Counted from the first letter of the stretch, positions 1 through 5,388 are shown. The stretch: DNA of 5,596 nucleotides from an uncultured Chloroflexaceae bacterium (GCA_937141995.1 CAKZQX010000091.1:1-5596), one strand, 5' to 3'. A program made the numbers and translations. The notes: generated from the sequence alone by a model not told the origin.

Positions 1-6
1 GGTCAT
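1..6 (-). CDS. Start of a minus-strand gene leaving the window (first two codons, Met-Thr)
   Basis: Read on the minus strand, ATG at 6-4 is followed by ACC and then the window edge. It is preceded by GGAGGAG with a six-base gap (ATAGAT), a near-ideal Shine-Dalgarno arrangement. Only Met-Thr is visible, so no function can be given. The gene lies downstream of the isomerase-like gene on the same strand, but over 400 bp of repeats separate them, so it probably has its own promoter. A minus-strand TATAAC-like -10 lies around 30-35, without a good -35. The call rests only on start codon and ribosome site. Confidence 0.5.
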
Positions 7-56
7 ATCTATCTCCTCCGTTGGTTAGTGTTATAACGTACACCGTAGGTTTTATA

Positions 57-177
57 AACGGTGCATGTGTAATCCGAGCAACACTGATCCGGAATCCCGG
101 CTTCAGCCGGATCAGGCGTTCCCGGCAGGATGCTACGTTCCCGGCAGGCATCCCACCGGCTAAAGCCGGGACTCCCG
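57..177. repeat. Palindromic dispersed repeat, copy A (~121 bp)
   Basis: This unit recurs at 255-374 with about 90% identity and one 1-bp indel, including an identical 42-bp central stretch. Its core is bounded by imperfect 19-bp inverted repeats at 92-110 and 156-174 (17 of 19 match), each containing a small palindrome CCGGCTNNAGCCGG. An outer pair, CTGATCCGG (84-92) and CCGGATCAG (107-115), adds a second possible hairpin. The motif CGTTCCCGGCAGG occurs twice inside. Length and symmetry suggest a REP- or MITE-like non-coding element; it carries no transposase and no target-site duplication was identified. Confidence 0.8.
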
Positions 178-210
178 GTTATTCATATCTGGACTATTTT
201 TCAACGTTCA

Positions 211-235
211 TAAGCCGGGAATCCCGTGAGCTGTA
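211..235. repeat. Solo right-end fragment of the palindromic repeat
   Basis: The stretch from 213 to 235 matches the right end of copy B plus its flank (361-383) at 22 of 23 positions, including the trailing TGAGCTGTA. It lacks the left half of the element, so it looks like a truncated or recombined copy between the two full ones. It shows the element has been duplicated or rearranged locally more than once. Confidence 0.65.
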
Positions 236-254
236 TGCATTCCATCGGCGAATG

Positions 255-383
255 AACGGTGCATGTGTAATCTGAACAGCACTGATCCGGAATCCCGGCT
301 TCAGCCGGATCAGGCGTTCCCGGCAGGATGCCCTGTCTCGGCAGGCATTCCACCGGCTAAAGCCGGGACTCCCGTGAGCTGTA
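255..383. repeat. Palindromic dispersed repeat, copy B
   Basis: Second full copy of the element at 57-177. The 19-bp imperfect terminal inverted repeats lie at 290-308 and 353-371. Its right flank TGAGCTGTA (375-383) is shared with the solo fragment at 227-235. The copy ends about 45 bp beyond the stop codon of the minus-strand isomerase-like gene, so its hairpins would sit in that gene's 3' untranslated region and could stabilise or end the transcript. There is no clear T-run, so it is not called a terminator. Positions 384-426 show no further feature. Confidence 0.8.
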
Positions 384-426
384 GTACGGACAAAGATGTT
401 TCGCCCGCCAGATTGTTCGCCCCTAC

Positions 427-1197
427 TCACGCCTCCGCCTGCCACCAGGCGCGCACCTTCTGCGCACTCAGCAGCAGATAATCGCGGTCGGCGCTGAATA
501 CCTCCAGCGTGAATGTATCGTCGTAGCCGCTCTGTTTCAGCCGGCGGATAACCTGCGACCAGTTGATGGTGCCCGTGCCTAGCGGCAGATGGTCATCGCT
601 CTGGCCCCGGTTATCGCTCAAGTGTACGTGGAGCAGGCGCGGACCCAGTTGCTCCAGCACATCTCCCAGCTTGAGCCGGCCAACGTGGGCATGCCCCACG
701 TCCAGATGAAATCCCAGTCGCGGGTCGGCCGCCAGGATGGTGCAGATGTCGTCCAGGCTAAAGCGGGTGCTGGGGGGATGCTCCACCATAATGCGCAGGC
801 CGTAGGGCGCGGCGAGCTCGGCCAGTTGCGCAAAGCTCTCGCCATTCCAGCGGAGGCAGTCGGCATGGCGAAAGAGATGCGGGCAAGAAACCATATGCAC
901 ATTAACCACCCGGGCCTTCAGTTGGGCAAATAGCTCAAACGTCTCGGCGACACTCGCAACAGCGGCCTGGCGCATGGCGGCAACCGGCGAGGCGAAGGGC
1001 AGATACCAGGCGGTATGCCCGACGATCCCCAGGCCGGTCGCGGCACAGATCGCGCCGAGTTCATTCTGATCGATCTGATCCGGCTCCGCCGCCGGCCCCT
1101 CAATCGTCAGATCGAGAAAATCCAGACCATTGGCGGCTGCCCAGCGCGCCTCGTCGCAGGCGTTCTTGCGCGGATCATTCATCATTCCAATGCGCAT
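427..1197 (-). CDS. Sugar phosphate isomerase/epimerase-like TIM-barrel protein
   Basis: Encodes 256 residues, a usual length for the xylose isomerase-like / AP endonuclease 2 TIM-barrel superfamily, whose members isomerise or epimerise sugars and related polyols using a divalent metal. The start MRIGMMND is chosen over an in-frame ATG 15 codons upstream because AGGAGG (1208-1203) lies five bases before it. Barrel strands end in typical polar residues: GHT (His61), VNVHMVS (His101), IMVEHPPS (Glu139), GFHLDVGHAH (Asp166, His169), LLHVHLSDN (His192, Asp195) and FTLEVF (Glu232). Glu139, Asp166, His192 and Glu232 are plausible metal ligands by family analogy. There is no signal peptide, so it should be cytosolic. 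Substrate cannot be read from sequence. It is divergent from a secreted glycosidase-like gene, which loosely suggests carbohydrate use. Superfamily assignment is firm; exact reaction is unknown. Confidence 0.85.
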   Translation of the reverse strand: MRIGMMNDPRKNACDEARWAAANGLDFLDLTIEGPAAEPDQIDQNELGAICAATGLGIVGHTAWYLPFASPVAAMRQAAVASVAETFELFAQLKARVVNVHMVSCPHLFRHADCLRWNGESFAQLAELAAPYGLRIMVEHPPSTRFSLDDICTILAADPRLGFHLDVGHAHVGRLKLGDVLEQLGPRLLHVHLSDNRGQSDDHLPLGTGTINWSQVIRRLKQSGYDDTFTLEVFSADRDYLLLSAQKVRAWWQAEA

Positions 1198-1215
1198 AGA
1201 TTCCTCCTGGTTATA

Positions 1216-1224
1216 TGCTATACT
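1216..1224 (+). promoter_or_regulatory. Extended -10 promoter element for the glycosidase-like gene
   Basis: TGC followed by TATACT matches the extended -10 pattern TGNTATAAT at all but one base. No TTGACA-like -35 is seen at the usual spacing, which is common for extended -10 promoters. Transcription would begin near 1231, about 38 bases before the ATG at 1269. The Shine-Dalgarno AAAGG at 1257-1261 is seven bases from that ATG. The element lies only 8 bp from the ribosome site of the divergent isomerase-like gene (1203-1208), whose own weak -10 (TAGTAT on the minus strand) would overlap it, so the two promoters may interfere. Confidence 0.5.
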
Positions 1225-1268
1225 AGGCGCGTCGCTGCACATGATACATCTCTCAGAAAGGTTGGTTC

Positions 1269-3230
1269 ATGCATCGTATACGCCGGCTTGCTTTAATCAG
1301 TTTTGTGCTTCTTCTGTTTGTTGTCATCGACGCTCCGACCCTCCTCAAAGCGCAGGTTCAGCCCGGTTCTTTTACCAGTGTTCAGCCGGTAGTTGCGCCG
1401 CTGCAACCCGCCACTGTCAATGTCAATGTTCCCGGTTACACTGGCCCGGCTACGCTTGTTGTTTTCGATAGTGCCAGTCGCTCAGTTGGTGCATGGGATT
1501 TTGAGGTTGTAAATAGTTATGCCACGATCCAGGTGACACCCCGTGGCAGACTGGGCGAACACTGGGCCGCGCTGTTTGCCGGCGGCGAGCAGGTGGCAAA
1601 TGGAACGATCTATCTGCTTGATGCGCAGACCATCGTTCAGACCGGCCTTCCCGCCTATGACCGGCTCTATGGACTGGTGCGCAGTTTTATGGCACAAAAT
1701 ACCTTGAGTTACCACATCGGTGAGACCTATATTCATGGTTATCGCTCGCCGGACAGTCCGCTGCTCTGGTTGCGCGACCACTACTATCAGGGGCGCGGCT
1801 TCCGCTATTTTGAGCCGGATGTCACGAGTCTGCTTGATGGCTTTCGCCGGGCACAAGAGTTGGACGGCAGCTTTCCCGATTTCCTGGCGCGCCCGGATTG
1901 GAACATCCCGGCATTTCGGACACCAGTGGAGGCCGATGTCGAGTATCTGTATGTTCAGGCGGTCTATGAAGCCTGGCAGATGACCGGCGATGACCAGTGG
2001 TTGATTGCGCATCTGCCGGCGATGCAGCGCGCGGTCGAGTATACCCTGACCAGCCCGCTGCGCTGGGAGCCGACGCTGGGCCTGGTCAAGCGGCCCTTTA
2101 CGATTGATACCTGGGATTTTGAGTATGGCCCGACAACGACCGATCCGAATACCGGGCAACCCGCCCCGCGCCACTGGATCGACGAGCAGACGAAGTGGGG
2201 CATTTTCCACGGCGATAATACCGGACTGGCGCAGGCGCTGATGTCGCTGGCGCAGGTGGAAACCTATCTTGGGCAGCCGGAACAGGCGCAACGTCACCGC
2301 GAACTGGCGGCGACGATTATGGCGCGGCTGAATAATCTGAGTTGGAATGGACGGTTTTACACCCACCATGTCAAGCTGATCCCCTGGGATGTGCCCGGCG
2401 TGGACGAGGCGCAGCAACTGAGCCTCTCGAATGCGATTGCGCTCAACCGCAATGTGCTGACCGCCGAGCAGGGCCGCGCCATTGTGCAGGAGTACCACAC
2501 CCGCCTGCACCGTCCGGGGAATGTGGCCTTTGCCGAGTGGTGGAGCATCGATCCGCCCTTCCCGGCGGGCAGCTTTGGCATGGCCGGCCGCCTGGGTGAA
2601 CTGCCCGGCGAGTATGTCAACGGCGGCATTATGCCGCTGGTCGGCGGTGAACTGGCGCGCGGCGCATTCCGCTACGGCGAGGAGGAGTATGCCTTTGATA
2701 TCCTCCGGCGCTACTTCGCCATGGTCAGCCGGACCAATGCGACCTTCCTCTGGTACTTCCCGACCGGCGGGGTTGCCACCGGCCCCGAGTTTCTGGCGAC
2801 CGACGGCTGGGGTTCGAGTGCGATGCTGGGGGCACTGTTCGAGGGCGCGGCCGGGGTAGAGGACAGCGGCGTGCGCTACAGCAATGTCACCCTCAGCCCG
2901 CGCTGGTTTGCCGCCAACGAAGATATCACCGATGCCTACGTCGTTATGCGGTACGCGCCCTCCGACGGCTATGTAGCCTACCGCTGGAACTATGCCGAGG
3001 GGGCGGGTGACACGCCTACCCGGTTGACGCTGGAGGCAACCGGCAGCGGCGAGCAGTTACGGCTACGGCTACTCCTGCCTCGCACGGTCCCGCCGGAGGT
3101 GCCATTAACCACCACGCTCAACGGTCAGCCCGTTGCCGCCACCGTCGAGATCGTCGGCGACAGTCGCTACCTGGTGCTCAATGCACCGAATGGAATTGTT
3201 AAGGTGCAGGTGGCGTGGAATAAGGGTTAG
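1269..3230 (+). CDS. Secreted six-hairpin glycosidase-like protein
   Basis: Encodes 653 residues. The N-terminus (RIRR, then a hydrophobic stretch from about 7 to 20, then LLKAQ at 25-29) is a signal peptide, cleaved near residue 28, so the product is exported. Residues 35-120 look like a small beta domain. Residues about 125-530 resemble the (alpha/alpha)6 barrel of six-hairpin glycosidases: WLRDH (167-171), YFEPDV (180-185), VEADVEYLY (220-228), DTWDFEY (280-286), HGDNTGLAQALMSLAQ (314-329), NGGIMPLVGGELARGAF (451-467) and TDGWGSSAMLGALFEG (511-526). Residues 531-653 look like a C-terminal beta-sandwich, as in GH78- and debranching-type enzymes. Asp170, Glu182, Asp283 and Glu285 are candidate acidic catalytic or binding residues; I cannot assign the pair. 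Likely role is hydrolysis of an external glycan, but the GH family and substrate are unknown. The TAG stop lies in the first unit of a heptamer repeat. Confidence 0.75.
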   Translation: MHRIRRLALISFVLLLFVVIDAPTLLKAQVQPGSFTSVQPVVAPLQPATVNVNVPGYTGPATLVVFDSASRSVGAWDFEVVNSYATIQVTPRGRLGEHWAALFAGGEQVANGTIYLLDAQTIVQTGLPAYDRLYGLVRSFMAQNTLSYHIGETYIHGYRSPDSPLLWLRDHYYQGRGFRYFEPDVTSLLDGFRRAQELDGSFPDFLARPDWNIPAFRTPVEADVEYLYVQAVYEAWQMTGDDQWLIAHLPAMQRAVEYTLTSPLRWEPTLGLVKRPFTIDTWDFEYGPTTTDPNTGQPAPRHWIDEQTKWGIFHGDNTGLAQALMSLAQVETYLGQPEQAQRHRELAATIMARLNNLSWNGRFYTHHVKLIPWDVPGVDEAQQLSLSNAIALNRNVLTAEQGRAIVQEYHTRLHRPGNVAFAEWWSIDPPFPAGSFGMAGRLGELPGEYVNGGIMPLVGGELARGAFRYGEEEYAFDILRRYFAMVSRTNATFLWYFPTGGVATGPEFLATDGWGSSAMLGALFEGAAGVEDSGVRYSNVTLSPRWFAANEDITDAYVVMRYAPSDGYVAYRWNYAEGAGDTPTRLTLEATGSGEQLRLRLLLPRTVPPEVPLTTTLNGQPVAATVEIVGDSRYLVLNAPNGIVKVQVAWNKG

Positions 3231-3279
3231 GGGTTAGGGGTTAGGGGTTAGGGGTTAGGGGTTAGGGGTTAGGGGTTAG
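3224..3279 (+). repeat. Eight perfect tandem GGGTTAG heptamers (telomere-like, G-quadruplex-prone)
   Basis: Eight uninterrupted 7-bp units GGGTTAG run for 56 bp, identical to one another. Because units abut, the strand reads as runs of four G separated by TTA, meeting the usual G-quadruplex pattern several times over. The unit resembles eukaryotic telomere repeats, but the setting is an ordinary bacterial intergenic region and no telomere function is implied. The first unit provides the TAG stop of the glycosidase-like gene. Perfect identity suggests recent slippage-driven expansion. Confidence 0.95.
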
Positions 3280-3318
3280 AATTTAAGTTTAACCTCTAAC
3301 CGTTAACCCCTAACCGTC
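3266..3318. terminator. Possible bidirectional hairpin between convergent genes
   Basis: GGTTAGA (3274-3280) and TCTAACC (3295-3301) are exact inverted repeats around a short AT-rich centre. The 11-mer AACCCCTAACC, at 3305-3315 and again at 3340-3350, is complementary to every junction in the GGGTTAG array, so a much longer stem could form in many registers. The position between two converging stop codons suits transcript ending in both directions. There is no strong U-run after the stem, so the role is inferred from position and pairing only. Confidence 0.35.
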
Positions 3319-3367
3319 AACCGTCAACCTCTAACCGTTAACCCCTAACCGTCAACCGTTAGCCCCT
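3291..3367 (-). repeat. Diverged heptamer array of the same family on the opposite strand, with a 28-bp higher-order unit
   Basis: On the plus strand this is a run of AACCNNN heptads in perfect 7-bp phase: AACCTCT, AACCGTT, AACCCCT, AACCGTC and so on, ending in AGCCCCT. The four-heptad block at 3291-3318 repeats exactly at 3326-3353, separated by one extra heptad, a higher-order 28-bp period. Read on the minus strand each unit is NNNGGTT, so it is the inverted counterpart of the GGGTTAG array. The last unit supplies the TAG stop (3366-3368) of the trpB gene. Confidence 0.9.
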
Positions 3368-4727
3368 ACCCATCAACCGCCGGCAACCCGGCCAGGGCCA
3401 TGGCTACTTCCTCCTGCGAATATTCGTAGTCGCGGAGGCGGCCGGCCTGGTAGTCAATGTAGGCTTGCAGGTCGAAGTGGCCGTGGCCGCACAGGTTGAA
3501 CAGAATGGTCTTGCTCGTGCCGGCCTCCTTGCAGCGTAGTGCCTCGTCGATGGCCGCTTTGACGGCGTGGGTGGGTTCAGGCGCGGGCAAGATTCCCTCG
3601 GTGCGGGCAAAGGTCAGCCCCGCCTCGAAGCAGCCCAGTTGATGCTCGGCGCGCGGCTCAACCAGCCCCAGCCGGACGACATGGCTGACCAGCGGCCCCA
3701 TGCCGTGGTAGCGCAATCCCCCCGCGTGAATGCCCTCAGGCACAAATCCGCTGCCCAGCGTATGCATCTTCACCAGCGGCGTCAGGTGAGCCGTATCGCC
3801 ATAGTCGTAGGCATACAGGCCCCGGGTCAGCGTGGGACACGCGGCCGGCTCGACGGCAATGATGCGCACATCCCGCCCGCCGCGCAGCTTTGCGCCGAGG
3901 AAGGGGAAGGCAATCCCGGCGAAGTTGCTGCCGCCACCCGTGCAACCAATGATAACGTCGGGATAGTCTCCGACCTGCTCCAGTTGTGCCAGCGCCTCTT
4001 GCCCGACCACCGTCTGGTGCAGCAGCACATGGTTAAGCACGCTGCCCAGGCAATATTTGGACTGTTCATCCTGGACGGCGACCTCGACTGCCTCGCTGAT
4101 CGCAATGCCCAGGCTGCCGGTGCTGTCGGGATGCTCCGCCAGGATCGCCCGTCCGGCGCTAGTCTCCTCACTGGGACTGGGCACCACCCGCGCGCCGTAG
4201 GTATTCATCAGCGCGTGGCGGTAGGGCTTCTGCCGGTAGCTGACTTTGACCATAAAGACCAGCACTTCCAGGTCGAGTAGCGCGCCCGCAAACGCCAGCG
4301 CCGAGCCCCACTGCCCGGCTCCCGTCTCGGTGGTCAGCCGCTTCACACCCGCCTGTTTGTTGTAGTACGCCTGCGGCACGGCGGTATTGGGCTTGTGGCT
4401 GCCGGCGGGGCTCACACCCTCATACTTGTAGTAAATCTTCGCGGGCGTATCCAGGAACTGCTCCAGCCGCCGCGCCCGGTAGAGCGGTGAGGGCCGCCAC
4501 TGGCGATAGATCGTCTGCACCTCCTCCGGAATCTCGATCATGCGCTCCTGGCTAACCTCCTGCATAATCAGCGCCGGCGGGAAGAGTGGCTCCAGATCAG
4601 CGGGGCCAATCGGCTTGCCGGTGGCGGGATGCAACACCGGCGGCAGCGGCTCCGGCAGATCGGCCTGAATGTTGTACCAGGCCGCCGGCATCTGATCCTC
4701 AGTCAGCAGATATTTGACGGTGTCCAA
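3366..4727 (-). CDS. trpB: TrpB2-type tryptophan synthase beta chain (PLP enzyme), TTG start
   Basis: Encodes 453 residues of the TrpB2/TrpB-like branch of tryptophan synthase beta chains, which condense indole with L-serine to tryptophan using pyridoxal phosphate. Visible features are the long N-terminal extension typical of TrpB2, [12 protein letters not shown] (78-89), GSHKPNTA with the PLP lysine Lys112 (TrpB1 proteins usually have HKIN), TETGAGQWG with catalytic Glu134, the phosphate-binding GCTGGGSNF (261-269) and a C-terminal NLCGHGHFD (411-419). Start: TTG at 4727-4725 is six bases after AGGAGG (4739-4734). In-frame ATGs at 4739 and further upstream to 4814 overlap that ribosome site or lie in the riboswitch terminator and are unlikely. 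Expression should be controlled by the tryptophan T-box just upstream. No trpA or other trp gene is in view. The TAG stop sits in heptamer repeats. Confidence 0.93.
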   Translation of the reverse strand: MDTVKYLLTEDQMPAAWYNIQADLPEPLPPVLHPATGKPIGPADLEPLFPPALIMQEVSQERMIEIPEEVQTIYRQWRPSPLYRARRLEQFLDTPAKIYYKYEGVSPAGSHKPNTAVPQAYYNKQAGVKRLTTETGAGQWGSALAFAGALLDLEVLVFMVKVSYRQKPYRHALMNTYGARVVPSPSEETSAGRAILAEHPDSTGSLGIAISEAVEVAVQDEQSKYCLGSVLNHVLLHQTVVGQEALAQLEQVGDYPDVIIGCTGGGSNFAGIAFPFLGAKLRGGRDVRIIAVEPAACPTLTRGLYAYDYGDTAHLTPLVKMHTLGSGFVPEGIHAGGLRYHGMGPLVSHVVRLGLVEPRAEHQLGCFEAGLTFARTEGILPAPEPTHAVKAAIDEALRCKEAGTSKTILFNLCGHGHFDLQAYIDYQAGRLRDYEYSQEEVAMALAGLPAVDG

Positions 4728-4753
4728 AACTTTCCTCCTCATCAAGCTACAGC

Positions 4754-4788
4754 AGCGCGTGACGCGTAACGCGTCTCGCATCTCGCAA
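4754..4788. repeat. Five-unit imperfect heptad tract in the trpB 5' leader
   Basis: AGCGCGT, GACGCGT, AACGCGT, CTCGCAT and CTCGCAA follow one another in strict 7-bp phase. The tract lies between the U-run of the T-box terminator and the trpB ribosome site, so it is transcribed only on read-through. It has the same period as the arrays at 3224-3367 and 5187-5285 but a different sequence. ACGCGT palindromes could form weak local hairpins; no function is evident. Confidence 0.7.
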
Positions 4789-4793
4789 CCAAC

Positions 4794-4839
4794 AAAAAAA
4801 TCCCCCGCCCCCATGCATGGGGAACGAGAGACGGGGAAT
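4794..4839 (-). terminator. Rho-independent terminator of the tryptophan T-box
   Basis: On the minus strand AUUCCCCG (4839-4832) pairs with CGGGGGAU (4807-4800), with one wobble. Inside it CCCC (4822-4819) and GGGG (4812-4809) close an AUGCAU loop, and CUCUCGUU is bulged. Seven U residues (4800-4794) follow. The 5' side of this stem is the same sequence used by helix A2 of the antiterminator, so the two folds exclude each other, as required for T-box control. Confidence 0.88.
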
Positions 4840-5148
4840 CCGCGGTGCCACTCTCATTCGCAGGCTGTTGCCGGCCGGCGCACTCTGCAAGCACGGAGCC
4901 GCCCCGAACAGCGGCGAACCGCCGGCGAGATAACGCTCGATGCTCAGCGCCCTGATAACGGTGGCGTCTCCGGCGGCTACTACTTCCGAGGCGTTACACG
5001 TTTCAACGTTCTAACGCAATGGTTTCGCTCCGCAACTCCCAGGTCCATTCCGCACCGACGCGCGCATCGGCTTCACACCAGCCGCCGACTCTCTGAGCGG
5101 CGTTATGGTACGTACTCTTCCTGTTCATCGTTGTTGCGATCTTGATCT
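4794..5148 (-). ncRNA. Tryptophan-specific T-box riboswitch controlling trpB
   Basis: This leader RNA senses the charging state of tRNA-Trp. Stem I closes with CGCAAC (5138-5133) and GUUGCG (5036-5031). It contains the AGAGAG motif and a GGUGUGA distal loop closed by GGCU/AGCC. The specifier is UGG (5047-5045) in the usual context GAA-UGG-ACC, reading Trp. Middle helices include GCGUUA/UAACGC (5017-5012 with 4996-4991) and CCGCCGG/CCGGCGG (4976-4970 with 4925-4919). The antiterminator is canonical: helix A1 AAUGAGAG (4858-4851) with CUCUCGUU (4830-4823), a seven-base bulge UGGCACC (4850-4844), and helix A2 GCGG (4843-4840) with CCGU (4834-4831). UGGC fits the GCCA end of a tRNA with discriminator G, as in bacterial tRNA-Trp. 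Uncharged tRNA-Trp should block the terminator and turn trpB on. Specificity and mechanism agree with the gene downstream. Confidence 0.95.
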
Positions 5149-5154
5149 GGCGTG

Positions 5155-5183
5155 AGTATAGCACGGGGGCAGGGACGTGTCAA
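5155..5183 (-). promoter_or_regulatory. Strong sigma-70-type promoter of the T-box/trpB transcript
   Basis: On the minus strand TTGACA (5183-5178), a perfect -35, is separated by exactly 17 bases from TATACT (5160-5155), a five-of-six -10. Transcription should start near A5148, ten bases before the first strand of T-box stem I, so promoter and riboswitch positions support each other. Such a strong promoter fits control mainly by attenuation rather than by initiation. The -35 is within four bases of a purine-rich heptad tract starting at 5187. Confidence 0.88.
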
Positions 5184-5186
5184 TGA

Positions 5187-5240
5187 GAGCGGGGGAGCGC
5201 AGAGCGCAGAGGATAGAAGGCAGAGCGGGGGAGCGAAGGC
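5187..5240. repeat. Purine-rich imperfect heptad tract
   Basis: The core GAGCG or close variants (GAGGA, GAAGG) recurs at 5187, 5195, 5202, 5209, 5216, 5223 and 5231, that is every seven bases with two one-base slips. The plus strand is almost all purine, with little C or T. It lies directly upstream of the minus-strand trpB promoter. No coding frame or known protein site was recognised. Confidence 0.65.
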
Positions 5241-5250
5241 AGTCTCTGCT

Positions 5251-5285
5251 GCGCTGGTTGCGCTTTGCGCTTTACGCTTTGTCGT
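5251..5285. repeat. GCGCTTT-type imperfect heptad tract
   Basis: GCGCT, GCGCT, ACGCT and GTCGT start at 5260, 5267, 5274 and 5281, each followed by TT or TC, giving four units in 7-bp phase; another GCGCT at 5251 is out of phase by two. It overlaps the TAA stop (5274-5272) of the minus-strand remnant, so the repeat appears to supply or follow that stop, as heptamers do for the two convergent genes at 3224-3367. Confidence 0.6.
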
Positions 5286-5388
5286 TCTGATCCGGTGCTC
5301 CGACAGCATGCGTGGGTGACGCCCCGTGTGGTTGGTCCAGCCAGGCACGCAGGTCGTCCTGGGTGGCGAAATCCAGCTTCTTCAACTC
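5272..5388 (-). pseudogene. Possible 3' remnant of a protein-coding gene abutting the CRISPR array
   Basis: Read on the minus strand from 5388, the frame begins ELKKLDFATQDDLRAWLDQ and runs on for about 38 codons to TAA at 5274-5272. The first twenty codons have protein-like composition and mostly G or C at third positions, as in the true genes here. Upstream the frame stays open through the degenerate first CRISPR repeat and meets a stop in the first spacer, with no ATG. A TTG at 5385 could start a 37-residue product, with only a weak GGGGA ribosome site inside the repeat. It may be the tail of a gene whose front was replaced by the array, or chance. The F-A-T-x-x-D-x-x-A-W-L pattern faintly recalls the start of YdeI/OmpD-associated proteins; this is not a claim of homology. 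Confidence 0.3.

Noticed and set aside
41..63. Inverted repeat CACCGT / ACGGTG as an operator for the left-edge gene.
   Set aside because: The arms are six bases with an 11-base gap, and the right arm is part of the dispersed repeat (also at 255-261), so the symmetry is probably incidental.
194..481. Short open frames on both strands over the palindromic repeats at the left.
   Set aside because: They read through repeat copies and give repeated translations such as PAKAGTP, showing they follow the repeat, not selection for protein.
1482..2510. Long minus-strand open frame (342 codons) inside the glycosidase-like gene.
   Set aside because: It is antisense to a gene with signal peptide, fold motifs and ribosome site. 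Long antisense frames are common in GC-rich genes, and its translation shows no recognisable motif.
3224..3279. A real telomere or linear chromosome end.
   Set aside because: The array is only 56 bp, internal and flanked by ordinary genes on both sides; bacterial linear ends are not built this way.
3567..4280. Plus-strand open frame (237 codons) inside trpB.
   Set aside because: It is antisense to a firmly identified TrpB2 coding region and has no family resemblance; a shadow of GC-rich codon use.
4813..4822. ATGCATGGG occurs both in the T-box terminator and in the CRISPR repeats, suggesting a link.
   Set aside because: Only nine bases are shared, ATGCAT is a simple palindrome forming the terminator loop, and the flanks do not match. 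Chance and base composition explain it.
5289..5325. A further degenerate CRISPR repeat left of the array (ATGCGTGGGT resembles ATGCATGGGT).
   Set aside because: Over 37 positions fewer than half match, and the implied spacer would be about 58 bp against 34-35 bp in the array. The stretch also lies in the protein-like frame.
5103..5348. Minus-strand open frame of 81 codons across the trpB promoter and heptad tract.
   Set aside because: It covers the promoter and stem I of the T-box, its composition follows the repeats, it has no ribosome site, and a more protein-like frame exists at 5272-5388.
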